NCBI GenBank assembly: GCA_032119595.1
Contig: JAUMBQ010000009.1
Location: 1-64,000, forward strand
Origin: JAGIBJ01 sp032119595
Lineage (GTDB): Bacteria; Actinomycetota; Thermoleophilia; Solirubrobacterales; Solirubrobacteraceae
DNA: 64,000 bases
Direction: 5' to 3'
Positions 32,773-40,480 of this stretch are shown here, one piece after another; position 1 is the first letter of the stretch; each line of letters starts with the position of its first letter. Below the pieces are notes generated by a model that saw only the letters and a program-made list of their open reading frames with translations, was not told where the DNA came from and ran no database searches. Both the position numbers and the translations under genes were made by a program.

Positions 32773-33870
32773 TCAAGGCGCCAGGACGACCGAGAGCAGG
32801 CGCTGCACGTGCTCGTCCGTCGACCACCCGCCGACGGACGCGCGTACCCACGGCTGATTCGGGAAGCCGCGGATGCCCACCCCTTGGTCTGCGGCGTCGA
32901 GCACCGTCCCTGCTGGATCCTCGGATCGCCACGAGACGAGGGTTGAGGGGCCGCGTTCGGCGACGTCCAGTCCGGCCGCGCGCAACGTCTCTGCGAGCTG
33001 CGCGGCGCGAGCGATAGCGCGCGTTTGGAGGTCGTCCCAACCCGCGGTCTCCAAGACGTCGAGTGCCGCGACGCTGCCCGCGAGCAGTTCGCAACTCAGC
33101 GACGGGGCGTCGAGCCGGCGACCATCTCGCCAAGCAGCCGCGTCGAGCCCGTCCGCGGGATTCTCCAAGTTGTCGTAGGTGGGCCAGACGCCGATCCCTC
33201 GATCCGGGGCCCAAGCGTCGTCGACCCAAAGCGCTCCGGTGCCGACGGGGCCACAGGTCCACTTCTGGCCCGCCGCCGCGTAACCGACCACGCCGAGGGC
33301 ACGCAACGCTTCGAGGTCGACCGGAATCGCGCCAGCCGACTGCGCGGCGTCGAGCAAGATCGGCGCGCCGGCCGCTCCGATTGCCGGGAGATCAGCAACG
33401 CGTCCTCGCAGCCAACTCACGTGGCTGACCACCACGAGCTTCGTCGAAGGCGTGACGGCCGCCGCGACCTCGTTCCACGGGGCGATCACGACCTTGACGC
33501 CCTCGCGGCGGACGAGCGCCCCGAGCGGCCCGAGAACGCCGGGGTGCTCTTCGTCTGAGGTCACGATCTCGTCGCCGGGCTTCCAGTCGATCAGCGCGAG
33601 CGTGCGGGCGATCCCGTCGCTGGCGCCCGCCGTGAGCGCGATCTCGGTCTCCGGCGCGTGGAGAAGGCGAGCCCACGCGGCACGCGCCTTGCCTTTGAGG
33701 GCGCTCAGCCGCTCGTAGTAAGGGAGGCCGCGGCCGAGGCGGGCGCCGAGCGCCGCCTCTTCGGCGATCGCGTCCGCGGTGGCGCGCGGGAACGGGCCGC
33801 AGGATCCGGCGTTGAAGTAGGCGTACTGCGAGAGCACCGGGAACGCGTCTTGGAGCGGGCGAGCAGGCAT
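32773..33870 (-). CDS. Class V aminotransferase (cysteine-desulfurase-like fold)
   Basis: Protein of 365 residues, a fold-type I PLP enzyme. The cofactor lysine is Lys203 in AAGQKWTCGPVGTGAL, and Asp174 in ILLDAAQSAGAIP would bind the pyridine nitrogen. The layout (YFNAGSCGPFP near the N-terminus, HVSWLRGRVADLPAI) matches aminotransferase class V proteins such as EgtE-like or isopenicillin-N-epimerase-like members. The active-site cysteine loop of NifS/SufS is not evident, so desulfurase activity is doubtful. The start at 33870 has TAGCGT 7 nt upstream. A very long open frame further upstream on this strand is an antisense shadow of thrS. Confidence 0.88.
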   Translation of the reverse strand: MPARPLQDAFPVLSQYAYFNAGSCGPFPRATADAIAEEAALGARLGRGLPYYERLSALKGKARAAWARLLHAPETEIALTAGASDGIARTLALIDWKPGDEIVTSDEEHPGVLGPLGALVRREGVKVVIAPWNEVAAAVTPSTKLVVVSHVSWLRGRVADLPAIGAAGAPILLDAAQSAGAIPVDLEALRALGVVGYAAAGQKWTCGPVGTGALWVDDAWAPDRGIGVWPTYDNLENPADGLDAAAWRDGRRLDAPSLSCELLAGSVAALDVLETAGWDDLQTRAIARAAQLAETLRAAGLDVAERGPSTLVSWRSEDPAGTVLDAADQGVGIRGFPNQPWVRASVGGWSTDEHVQRLLSVVLAP

Positions 33871-33877
33871 GACGGGG

Positions 33878-33883
33878 ACGCTA
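33878..33883 (-). promoter_or_regulatory. Leaderless -10 element for aminotransferase
   Basis: TAGCGT on the minus strand ends 7 nt before the ATG at 33870. Confidence 0.55.
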
Positions 33884-34007
33884 GGGCAGGAGCGGGGCCT
33901 GTGGGCTGCGTCTGGCAAATGCAACGGCACAGCGTCGACTTGCAACGACTTCGCGGCGATCCAGCACCGACTCGGGTGGTTTCGGCCCGCTCCGGGGCAC
34001 GGTCGAA

Positions 34008-34013
34008 TAACCT
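34008..34013 (+). promoter_or_regulatory. -10 element for thrS
   Basis: TAACCT ends 10 nt before the ATG at 34024. A leader of 0-4 nt leaves no room for a T-box. Confidence 0.5.
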
Positions 34014-34023
34014 GCCGTGCTCG

Positions 34024-35979
34024 ATGAAGATCACTCTGCCCGACGATCGCCAGCTCGAGCTCCACGACGGCGCCACCGGCATGGACCTTGCCAACGAGAT
34101 CGGTCCGGGGCTCGCCCGTGCCGCCCTCGCGGTGAAGGTCAACGGCGAGGTCCGCGACCTCGGCCGTGCCCTGCCGCCCGAGGCCGACGGGACGGTCGTG
34201 GAGATCGTGACCGAGCGCTCCGGTCAGGACGCGCTGGATCTCGTCCGCCACGATGCCGCGCACGTGCTGGCTGCGGCCGTCATGGATCTCTATCCGGGCG
34301 TGAAGATCTCGATCGGTCCGGCTATCGAAGACGGCTTCTACTACGACTTCGAGTTCCCCGAGGGTGTCACCGTCACCGATGCGGACTTCCCGGCCATCGA
34401 GGCCGAGATGAAGAAGCACATGAAGGCCGCGGAGGAGTTCGACCGCGAAGAGCTGTCGGTCGCCGACGCCCGCGCCCGCTTCCTCGCGGAGGGGCAGGAC
34501 TACAAGGTCGAACTGATCGACGACCTCGTCAAGAACGGCCAGAACGGCGCGCCCGTCGAGTCCGTCTCGCTCTACACGAACGGCCCCTTCACCGACCTTT
34601 GTCGCGGCCCGCACGCGCCGTCGACGAAGAAGATCGGCGCCATCAAACTGATGAGCGTCGCCGGCGCCTACTGGCGGGGCGACAGCACGCGCACGATGCT
34701 CACGCGCATCTACGGCACGGCCTTCTTCAGCAAGAAGGAACTCAAGGAATACCTCGAACTGCTCGAGCAGGCCAAGGCGCGCGATCACCGCAAGCTCGGC
34801 AAGGAACTCGGGCTGTACCACTTCAGCGAAGCCGCTCCCGGGTCGGCGTTTTGGACGCCGGCCGGCACGACGGTCTTCAACCAACTCGTCGCGCTCTCGC
34901 GCGAGATGGGGGAGGACCGCGGCTACACCGAGGTCAAAACGCCGCAGCTCTTCGACGCGTCGCTCTGGAAGAAGTCGGGCCACTGGGACAAGTACCAGGA
35001 CGACATGTTTCTCACGTCCACCGGCGACGACCATCCGATGGGCTTCAAGCCGATGAACTGCCCGGGCCATTACGAGCTCTACGGCCAGTCGCGCTGGTCG
35101 CACAAGGAGCTGCCCGTCCGGTTCAGCGAACCTGGCCTGCTGCACCGCAACGAACTCTCCGGCACGCTGCACGGCCTCATGCGCGTTCGCCAGTTCTGCC
35201 AGGACGACGCCCACCTGTTCGTGACGGAGGACCAGCTCCTCGACGAGATCACGGCCTGCATCGAGTTCGCGAAGGCGACCTACGACCTGTTTGGCTTCAC
35301 CGAGGCCGACATCAAGTACGAGCTGTCGACGCGGCCCGAGAACCGGCTCGGCACCGACGAGCAGTGGGACCTCGCCGAGGACATCCTGCGCCAGTCGCTC
35401 GAGGCCAACGGCCTGGAGTACGAGATCGGCGAGGGCGGCGGCGCGTTTTACGGGCCCAAGATCGACTACCACTTCACCGACTCCCTGAAGCGTTCGTGGC
35501 AGCTCGGCACGGTGCAGATCGACTACCAGGCACCGGAGCGGTTCGACCTCACCTACACGGGCGCCGACAACGCTGATCACCGCCCGATCGTGCTCCACCG
35601 CGCACTGATGGGCTCGTACGAGCGCTTCATCGGCATCCTGCTCGAGCACACCGCCGGTGACCTCCCGCTGTGGCTTGCTCCCGTCCAGGTCCGCATCCTC
35701 CCGATCTCCGATCGCCACGTCGACGCCGCCAAGGCGGCGGCTGCGACGGCGCGCGAGCATCGGGTGCGGGCGTTCGTCGACGAGCGCACCGAATCGGTCG
35801 GTCGCAAGATCCGCGACGGCGAACTTGCGAAGTCGCCGTACATGCTCGTGATCGGTGATCGCGAAGCGGAGGAGGGGACCGTCTCGGTCCGCGCGCGCCA
35901 CGAAGGCGACCTCGGCTCGCGTCCGGTCGACGAATTCCTCGCCGAACTGGGTGGCGTCGTCGCCCGTCGGGAGCGGTGA
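34024..35979 (+). CDS. thrS: Threonyl-tRNA synthetase
   Basis: Protein of 651 residues. In order: TGS domain (1-62), editing domain with HDAAHVLAAAV and RGPHAP zinc/editing residues, class II catalytic core with motif 2 RFSEPGLLHRNELSGTLHGL and motif 3 PIVLHRALMGSYERF, and the C-terminal anticodon-binding domain (about 545-651). Zinc-binding MNCPGH is present. All elements are intact and length is typical. The following DUF192 gene overlaps its stop (GTGA). The thrS-infC-rpmI-rplT-pheST order is a classic bacterial arrangement. Confidence 0.97.
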   Translation: MKITLPDDRQLELHDGATGMDLANEIGPGLARAALAVKVNGEVRDLGRALPPEADGTVVEIVTERSGQDALDLVRHDAAHVLAAAVMDLYPGVKISIGPAIEDGFYYDFEFPEGVTVTDADFPAIEAEMKKHMKAAEEFDREELSVADARARFLAEGQDYKVELIDDLVKNGQNGAPVESVSLYTNGPFTDLCRGPHAPSTKKIGAIKLMSVAGAYWRGDSTRTMLTRIYGTAFFSKKELKEYLELLEQAKARDHRKLGKELGLYHFSEAAPGSAFWTPAGTTVFNQLVALSREMGEDRGYTEVKTPQLFDASLWKKSGHWDKYQDDMFLTSTGDDHPMGFKPMNCPGHYELYGQSRWSHKELPVRFSEPGLLHRNELSGTLHGLMRVRQFCQDDAHLFVTEDQLLDEITACIEFAKATYDLFGFTEADIKYELSTRPENRLGTDEQWDLAEDILRQSLEANGLEYEIGEGGGAFYGPKIDYHFTDSLKRSWQLGTVQIDYQAPERFDLTYTGADNADHRPIVLHRALMGSYERFIGILLEHTAGDLPLWLAPVQVRILPISDRHVDAAKAAAATAREHRVRAFVDERTESVGRKIRDGELAKSPYMLVIGDREAEEGTVSVRARHEGDLGSRPVDEFLAELGGVVARRER

Positions 35980-36449
35980 CGGTCTCCGGCCGCACCAGGC
36001 CGCGGCGGGCACTCCACGCCGCGGCAACCAAACTCGGGCGCTCCAGGCGGCCGTGGACGCGTCGTGCCGCCAGGACCGTCCCGGCCGGCACCCCGGCGCG
36101 CCTGCGCCCGCTACCGCACGTCGTGCTGGCCACGGGCGAAGTCATCCACGTCGCCAGAACCTTCCGCAGTCGCCTCCGCGGACTGCTCGGCACGGATGAG
36201 CTGCCGACCGGTCACGCCCTCCTCCTGACGCGGACCCGGTCGATCCACATGATCGGGATGCGGCTCACGCTCGACCTGGTCTGGGTCGACGAAGCGGGCC
36301 TTCCCGTACGTGTCGATCACGCCGTTGCGCCAGGCCAGAGGCGCCGCTGCGGCGAAGCTCGATCGGTCCTCGAGACGCCTCTGGGCGAGGGTGACCGGTT
36401 CGCAGAGCTTGTGCGGCAGGCCGGTGTGGCTATGATTACAGGACATTGA
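35976..36449 (+). CDS. DUF192 family protein
   Basis: Protein of 157 residues. The DUF192 domain lies at about 50-155 with VARTFRSRLRGLLGTDEL, RTRSIHMIGMRLTLDLVWVDE and LETPLGEGDRF, where the HMIGM-type segment is the family hallmark. Members are usually small envelope-associated proteins of unknown function. The first 48 residues are basic and Arg-rich with no signal peptide; a GTG at 36123 would give a protein starting next to the domain. The 5' GTG overlaps the thrS stop. The infC promoter is embedded in its last 45 nt. Confidence 0.8.
   Translation: MTVSGRTRPRRALHAAATKLGRSRRPWTRRAARTVPAGTPARLRPLPHVVLATGEVIHVARTFRSRLRGLLGTDELPTGHALLLTRTRSIHMIGMRLTLDLVWVDEAGLPVRVDHAVAPGQRRRCGEARSVLETPLGEGDRFAELVRQAGVAMITGH
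36409..36436 (+). promoter_or_regulatory. Canonical sigma70-type promoter for infC-rpmI-rplT
   Basis: TTGTGC (36409-36414) and TATGAT (36431-36436) are spaced by 16 bp, inside the 3' end of the DUF192 gene. This is the best -35/-10 pair in the window. The predicted start is near 36443, leaving a 5' leader of about 60-90 nt. Confidence 0.65.
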
Positions 36450-36506
36450 AGCTCTCTCTTAGCCCGCGACCTGCACGTAGCGCGACGCTGCGGTACTCCG
36501 CCTAGT

Positions 36507-36541
36507 GCCGGTCCCAAGACGTTTCGACCGGCGTATGCCGG
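36507..36541 (+). promoter_or_regulatory. Competing hairpins at the infC start
   Basis: The segment (A)CCGGC at 36527-36532 can pair upstream with GCCGGT (36507-36512) or downstream with GCCGG (36537-36541). The second hairpin encloses the ATG at 36535; the first leaves it open. The two are mutually exclusive and could gate IF3 translation. Confidence 0.35.
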
Positions 36542-37779
36542 ATCGCGACACCACTCGCATCAACGAACGCATCCGGGTTCCCGAGGTTCGTCTGATCGAC
36601 GAAAACGGTGAACAGGTCGGCATTTTGCCGACCGATCAGGCTCTCCGTATGGCGCAGGAGCGTGAACTCGACCTGGTCGAGGTCGCGGCTCAGTCGCGCC
36701 CGCCGGTCTGTCGCATCCTCGATTACTCGAAGTACAAGTACGAGCAGGCGCAGAAGGCCAAACAGGCCCGCAAGCACCAGACGACGATCGTGCTTCGTGA
36801 GATTAAGTTCCGTCCGAAGATCGCGCAGCACGACTACGACACCAAAAAGGGTCACGTCGAGCGCTTCCTGCTGCACAAGGACAAGGTCAAGGTCACGATC
36901 ATGTTCCGTGGCCGCGAGGTCACCCACCCCGAGCGCGGGCAGATGATCCTCGAGCGCCTCGCTGAGGAGCTGGAGGAGATCGCCCAGGTCGACCAGCGTC
37001 CGCAGCAGGACGGCCGCAACATGACGATGATGCTCAGCCCGTCGAAGGCCGTCATCGCCGGCCAGATCGATGCTGAAGCGTGGAAGAACCGCGTCGAAGG
37101 CGAGTCCGCCATCGTCGACCCGGACGCTCCCACGGGCGAGGGCATCACGGTCGAGGGCCCCGGTGAAGAACGTTCGCCGGCTCCGCCCCCGGTCGAGCCT
37201 CGCGAGCCGCGGTCCAAGAAGAAGAAGCCCGCCGCTGAGCCGACCGAGGCTGCCGAGGCACCCGAGGCCGCACCAGCCGCTGAGGCTGAGGCTGAGGCGC
37301 CCGTTGAGGCACCGCCTGCCGAGCTCGAGGTCCCGGCCACGGAAGAGGCGCCCGCGCCCGATCCTGAGCCTGAGGCCGAAGCTCCGGCTCCCGAGCCGGA
37401 GCCCGAGCCCGAGCCGCCCAAGCCGGTCAAGCCGAAGAAGCCCAAGCCTGCGCCGATCTCCAAGGCGGAAGCTGCGGCGAAGCGCAAGCCCAAGCCGCTC
37501 ATGAACCTTGGGACCGGAGCTGCCCGTCCGGGCAGCGAGCCGGAGCCAGACGCCGACGCTGACGCCGATGCGGATGCCGAAGGCACCGCAGAGGATGCCG
37601 AAGCGCCCAAGAAGGCACCGGCAGCCAAGAAGGCGCCGACCAAGGCTGCAGCCGTCGCTGCGGCTGCAGCGGCCAAGAAGCCTGCCGCGAAGAAGCCTGC
37701 GGCCAAGAAGCCTGCCGCCAAGAAGCCCGCCGCTGCCAAGCCTGCGGCGGCCAAGACCACCGAGACCGACGAGTCGTAG
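36535..37779 (+). CDS. infC: Translation initiation factor IF-3 with long C-terminal tail
   Basis: From the ATG at 36535 the protein has 414 residues. The first about 170 are a complete IF3: INERIRVPEVRLIDENGEQVG, the linker with DYSKYKYEQAQKAKQARKHQ, and the C domain with EIKFRPKI, HDYDTKKGH and FRGREVTHPERG. The remaining about 240 residues are a low-complexity tail of Pro, Ala, Glu and Lys, first acidic and then ending in repeated AAKKPAAKKPAAKK units. IF3 keeps subunits apart and checks the start codon. A GTG at 36505 would add 10 residues. The tail more than doubles the size of standard IF3 (about 180 residues). Confidence 0.95.
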   Translation: MPDRDTTRINERIRVPEVRLIDENGEQVGILPTDQALRMAQERELDLVEVAAQSRPPVCRILDYSKYKYEQAQKAKQARKHQTTIVLREIKFRPKIAQHDYDTKKGHVERFLLHKDKVKVTIMFRGREVTHPERGQMILERLAEELEEIAQVDQRPQQDGRNMTMMLSPSKAVIAGQIDAEAWKNRVEGESAIVDPDAPTGEGITVEGPGEERSPAPPPVEPREPRSKKKKPAAEPTEAAEAPEAAPAAEAEAEAPVEAPPAELEVPATEEAPAPDPEPEAEAPAPEPEPEPEPPKPVKPKKPKPAPISKAEAAAKRKPKPLMNLGTGAARPGSEPEPDADADADADAEGTAEDAEAPKKAPAAKKAPTKAAAVAAAAAAKKPAAKKPAAKKPAAKKPAAAKPAAAKTTETDES

Positions 37780-37783
37780 AACA

Positions 37784-37850
37784 GGTCTGTCGGAGCCCTC
37801 TCCGGCAGACCGTCTAAGCTGATCAGGGAGCGCTGCCTCGCAGCGCTCCC
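37784..37850 (+). promoter_or_regulatory. Two tandem strong hairpins between infC and rpmI
   Basis: Hairpin 1: 12-bp stem at 37784-37795/37800-37811, loop CCCT, one G-T wobble. Hairpin 2: perfect 11-bp stem GGGAGCGCTGC/GCAGCGCTCCC at 37826-37836/37840-37850, 3-nt loop. Neither is followed by a T-run. TAAGCT lies between them (37815-37820). They may be attenuators, processing sites or an L20-binding control element for rpmI-rplT. Confidence 0.55.
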
Positions 37851-37922
37851 GATCGCTGAGTGCGGGGCCCGACAGGGCCAACCGCACCGCTCGTCCCGAC
37901 CTGCCATACTGCCGGATTCGTT

Positions 37923-38126
37923 ATGCCCAAGATGAAGACCCACTCGGGCGCAAAGAAGCGCTTCAAAGTCACCGGCTCCGGCAAGGTGCGCGCCCGCCAC
38001 GCGATGACCTCGCATATTCTCGAGAAGAAGTCCGCGAAGCGCAAGCGCAAGCTTGCCGGCGCGTTGATGCTCTCGGGGCCTGAGACCAAGCGCGCCAAGA
38101 AGCTGCTGGGAGCCAAGACCCGATGA
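37923..38126 (+). CDS. rpmI: 50S ribosomal protein L35
   Basis: Protein of 67 residues with the L35 signature MPKMKTHSGAKKRFKVTGSGKV and the basic KSAKRKRKLAG stretch. The ATG at 37923 is the family start; a frame extended upstream is not. Its stop overlaps the rplT start (ATGA). L35 and L20 are usually translated together, and this gene follows a pair of hairpins that may control both. Confidence 0.96.
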   Translation: MPKMKTHSGAKKRFKVTGSGKVRARHAMTSHILEKKSAKRKRKLAGALMLSGPETKRAKKLLGAKTR

Positions 38127-38479
38127 GCCGCGTAAAGCGTTCAGTAAACGCCCGTAAGAAGCGTCGTGCCACTCTCGAGCGCACGAAGGGCTTCCGCGGG
38201 GAAGCCAACTCGAACTACCGTCGCGCCAAGGAGGCTCTGCTCAAGGCAGGGCAGTACTCCTACCGCGACCGTCGTAACAAGAAGCGCGACTTCCGACGTC
38301 TGTGGATCCAGCGCATCAACGCTGCCGCCCGTCTGAACGGCACCACGTACTCGAAGCTGATCCACGGTCTCAACACCGCGGGCATCCAGCTCGACCGTAA
38401 GGTGCTCGCCGACCTCGCCGTGCGTGACCCCGAGACCTTTACGGCCATTGCCGAAGAGGCCAAGAAGGCCGTCGCCTGA
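38123..38479 (+). CDS. rplT: 50S ribosomal protein L20
   Basis: Protein of 118 residues, full length: MSRVKRSVNARKKRRATLERTKGF at the long basic N-terminal arm, then RRNKKRDFRRLWIQRINAA and LNTAGIQLDRKVLADLAV. L20 binds 23S rRNA early in assembly and in several bacteria represses its own operon by binding the mRNA. A hairpin with a T-containing tail follows. Confidence 0.97.
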   Translation: MSRVKRSVNARKKRRATLERTKGFRGEANSNYRRAKEALLKAGQYSYRDRRNKKRDFRRLWIQRINAAARLNGTTYSKLIHGLNTAGIQLDRKVLADLAVRDPETFTAIAEEAKKAVA

Positions 38480-38520
38480 TCCAGGCCCAGGTCTTCACCT
38501 CGGTCTGACCGACCTTTCGC

Positions 38521-38562
38521 ACGGGCGTCGTCTCCTTCGGTGAGCGGCGCCCGTCGTCGTTT
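38521..38562 (+). terminator. Terminator after rplT
   Basis: ACGGGCG at 38521 pairs with CGCCCGT about 20 nt later, with wobble and mismatched pairs further in, followed by CGTCGTTT. It lies 40 nt past the rplT stop. Confidence 0.5.
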
Positions 38563-38636
38563 CCGAGGTCAAACACTCCCGCACCGTCCGTGGCGCCTAG
38601 GCTGCCTCGGAACCCTTCAACCGTGCACCCACTCGC

Positions 38637-39419
38637 ATGATCACCAGCCAAGACAACCTGAAGCTCAAAGAGGTCCGCCGGCTCGGTCGCCGCGCCGGCC
38701 GGGAGAAGCTCGGGCTGTTCACGGCCGAGGGTGAGGACATCGTCCTCGCCGCGCTCAAAGCCGGCTGGGTCGCGCGCGCCGTGTTCGTGCCCGGCAGCGA
38801 GCCGTCGCCGATGCCGGACGTGCTCCGTCCGATCCCGGTCGAGGACGCCCTGCTCGCCGAGCATTCCCAGCTCGGGTCGTCGACTCGAGCGCTGGCCGTC
38901 TACAAGCAGCAGTGGGGCGTACCGACCGGGCCGCTGTCCGTCGCGCTCTGGGGCGTCCGCGACCCCGGCAACATCGGCACGGTCGTCCGCAGCGCCGACG
39001 CGTTCGGCGCCAGTGGCGTCGTCCTCGGCCCACGCTGCGCCGACCCGTACTCACCCAAGGCCGTTCGCGCGTCGATGGGCGCGATCTTCACGGTCGGCGT
39101 CTCACGCGTCCAAGAGCCCGGCGACCTGATCGGCACCACGGTCGCCCTCGTCGCCGACAACGGCCAGCCGATGCATGAGGTGCTGCCACCGCTCGTCGCT
39201 GCCGGCGGGCCAATCACCTTGGTCGTCGGGTCCGAGCGGGAAGGGCTGCCGGAGAACGTGGCGAACGCCTGCGACGTGCGCGCCACCATCCCCATGGCCC
39301 GAGACTCCGTGAACGCCGCGATGGCTGCGACGGTCGCGCTCTACGAGATCGCCCGCGCCGGCTACACCTCAGCGCCCACTACACCTTCAACGTCCGACGA
39401 CACCGGGAGCGGCTCGTGA
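38637..39419 (+). CDS. TrmH/SpoU family RNA 2'-O-methyltransferase
   Basis: Protein of 260 residues of the SPOUT class. The N-terminal substrate-binding part (REKLGLFTAEGEDIVLAALKAG) precedes the knotted SAM domain with VRDPGNIGTVVRSADAFGASGVVLG, VGSEREGLPE and IPMARDSVNAAMA, the three family motifs. It methylates a ribose in rRNA or tRNA; the target nucleotide is not predictable. TAGGCT lies 33 nt upstream of the ATG, giving a possible short leader. The GTG of pheS overlaps its stop. Such a gene between rplT and pheS is common in actinobacteria. Confidence 0.93.
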   Translation: MITSQDNLKLKEVRRLGRRAGREKLGLFTAEGEDIVLAALKAGWVARAVFVPGSEPSPMPDVLRPIPVEDALLAEHSQLGSSTRALAVYKQQWGVPTGPLSVALWGVRDPGNIGTVVRSADAFGASGVVLGPRCADPYSPKAVRASMGAIFTVGVSRVQEPGDLIGTTVALVADNGQPMHEVLPPLVAAGGPITLVVGSEREGLPENVANACDVRATIPMARDSVNAAMAATVALYEIARAGYTSAPTTPSTSDDTGSGS

Positions 39420-40480
39420 GCGAGACGACGACCCTGCTCGAGCGGGTCCAGGCGCTGCAAGCCGCGGCCGCCGCCCAGATCGAGGCCACCGCCACCACGG
39501 CCGAACTCGAAGAGGTCCGCGTCGCGGTCCTCGGACGCAAGGCTGAGCTGCCGAACTTGCTGCGCGGGGTGTCGGAGCTTCCGCCGCAGGAGCGCGGGCC
39601 GGCCGGCAAGGCCGCCAACGTCGCTCGCGGCGCGATCGAGCGCCTGCTGAGCGAGCGCAAAGCCGCACTCGGCGACGCGGAAGAGGCGACGAAGCTCGCC
39701 GCCGACCGCCTCGACCTCACCCTGCCCGGTTCCCCGCAGCTGCCAGACGGCGCGCTGCACGTGATCACGAGCACGTGGCGCGACATCGAAGACGTCTTCA
39801 CGGGCCTGGGCTTCTCGGTCCTCACCGGCCGCGAGATCGAGACCACGCACTACAACTTCGACGCGCTCAATACGGGCCCGACCCATCCGGCTCGTGCCGA
39901 GACCGACACCTTCTACGTCAGCGACGACGTCGTCCTGCGCACGCACACGTCGCCGATGCAGGTCCGCGCGATGGAGCTCTACGACCCGCCGCTCTACGTC
40001 GTGATCCCTGGCCGGGTGTACCGCCGCGACTACGACGCCACGCACCTGCCGCAGTTCCATCAGGTTGAGGGCCTCGCGGTCGACGTCGGCATCACGCTCA
40101 GCGATCTCAAGGGCACGCTGCTGGCGGCCGCCAAGGCGATCTTCGGCGGCGAACTCGACATCCGCCTGCGCCCGCACTTCTTCCCGTTCACCGAGCCGTC
40201 GGTGGAGATCGACGTCGCCTGCTTCAACTGCGACGACGGGTGGATCAAGGGCGACCGCTGCCCGGTCTGCCGTGGCGAGCAATGGCTGGAGATCCTCGGC
40301 GCTGGCCAGGTCGACCCGAACGTCCTGCGCGCCGTGCAGCGCGAGGAATACCACCCAGAGCGGGTGCAGGGCTTCGCCTTCGGCATGGGCATCGAGCGCA
40401 TCGCCATGCTGCGTAGCGGCATCCCCGATCTGCGCCTGTACATCGAAAACGACGTTCGTTTCCTGGAGCAGCTGCGATGA
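39416..40480 (+). CDS. pheS: Phenylalanyl-tRNA synthetase alpha subunit
   Basis: Protein of 354 residues: N-terminal coiled coil (1-90), then the class II core with THTSPMQVRAM (motif 2 approach), YRRDYDATHLPQFHQVEGL, FTEPSVEIDV and motif 3 GFAFGMGIERIAML. A CxxC...CxxC insert (CFNC, CPVC) between motifs 2 and 3 looks like a zinc knuckle; it is absent from E. coli PheS but found in a number of Gram-positive and deep-branching PheS proteins. The GTG start and the pheT start both overlap neighbours by 4 nt. Confidence 0.96.
   Translation: MSETTTLLERVQALQAAAAAQIEATATTAELEEVRVAVLGRKAELPNLLRGVSELPPQERGPAGKAANVARGAIERLLSERKAALGDAEEATKLAADRLDLTLPGSPQLPDGALHVITSTWRDIEDVFTGLGFSVLTGREIETTHYNFDALNTGPTHPARAETDTFYVSDDVVLRTHTSPMQVRAMELYDPPLYVVIPGRVYRRDYDATHLPQFHQVEGLAVDVGITLSDLKGTLLAAAKAIFGGELDIRLRPHFFPFTEPSVEIDVACFNCDDGWIKGDRCPVCRGEQWLEILGAGQVDPNVLRAVQREEYHPERVQGFAFGMGIERIAMLRSGIPDLRLYIENDVRFLEQLR

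Noticed and set aside
34008..34024. T-box or attenuator ahead of thrS, ilvD or pheS
   Set aside because: thrS and ilvD start directly after their -10 elements, and pheS overlaps the preceding gene, so there is no leader in which such a structure could form.
33871..36027. Very long minus-strand open frame continuing upstream of the aminotransferase
   Set aside because: It lies antisense to thrS, has the Arg/Asp/Leu/Val-rich composition typical of GC-rich shadow frames, and the aminotransferase has a good start with a -10 at 33870.
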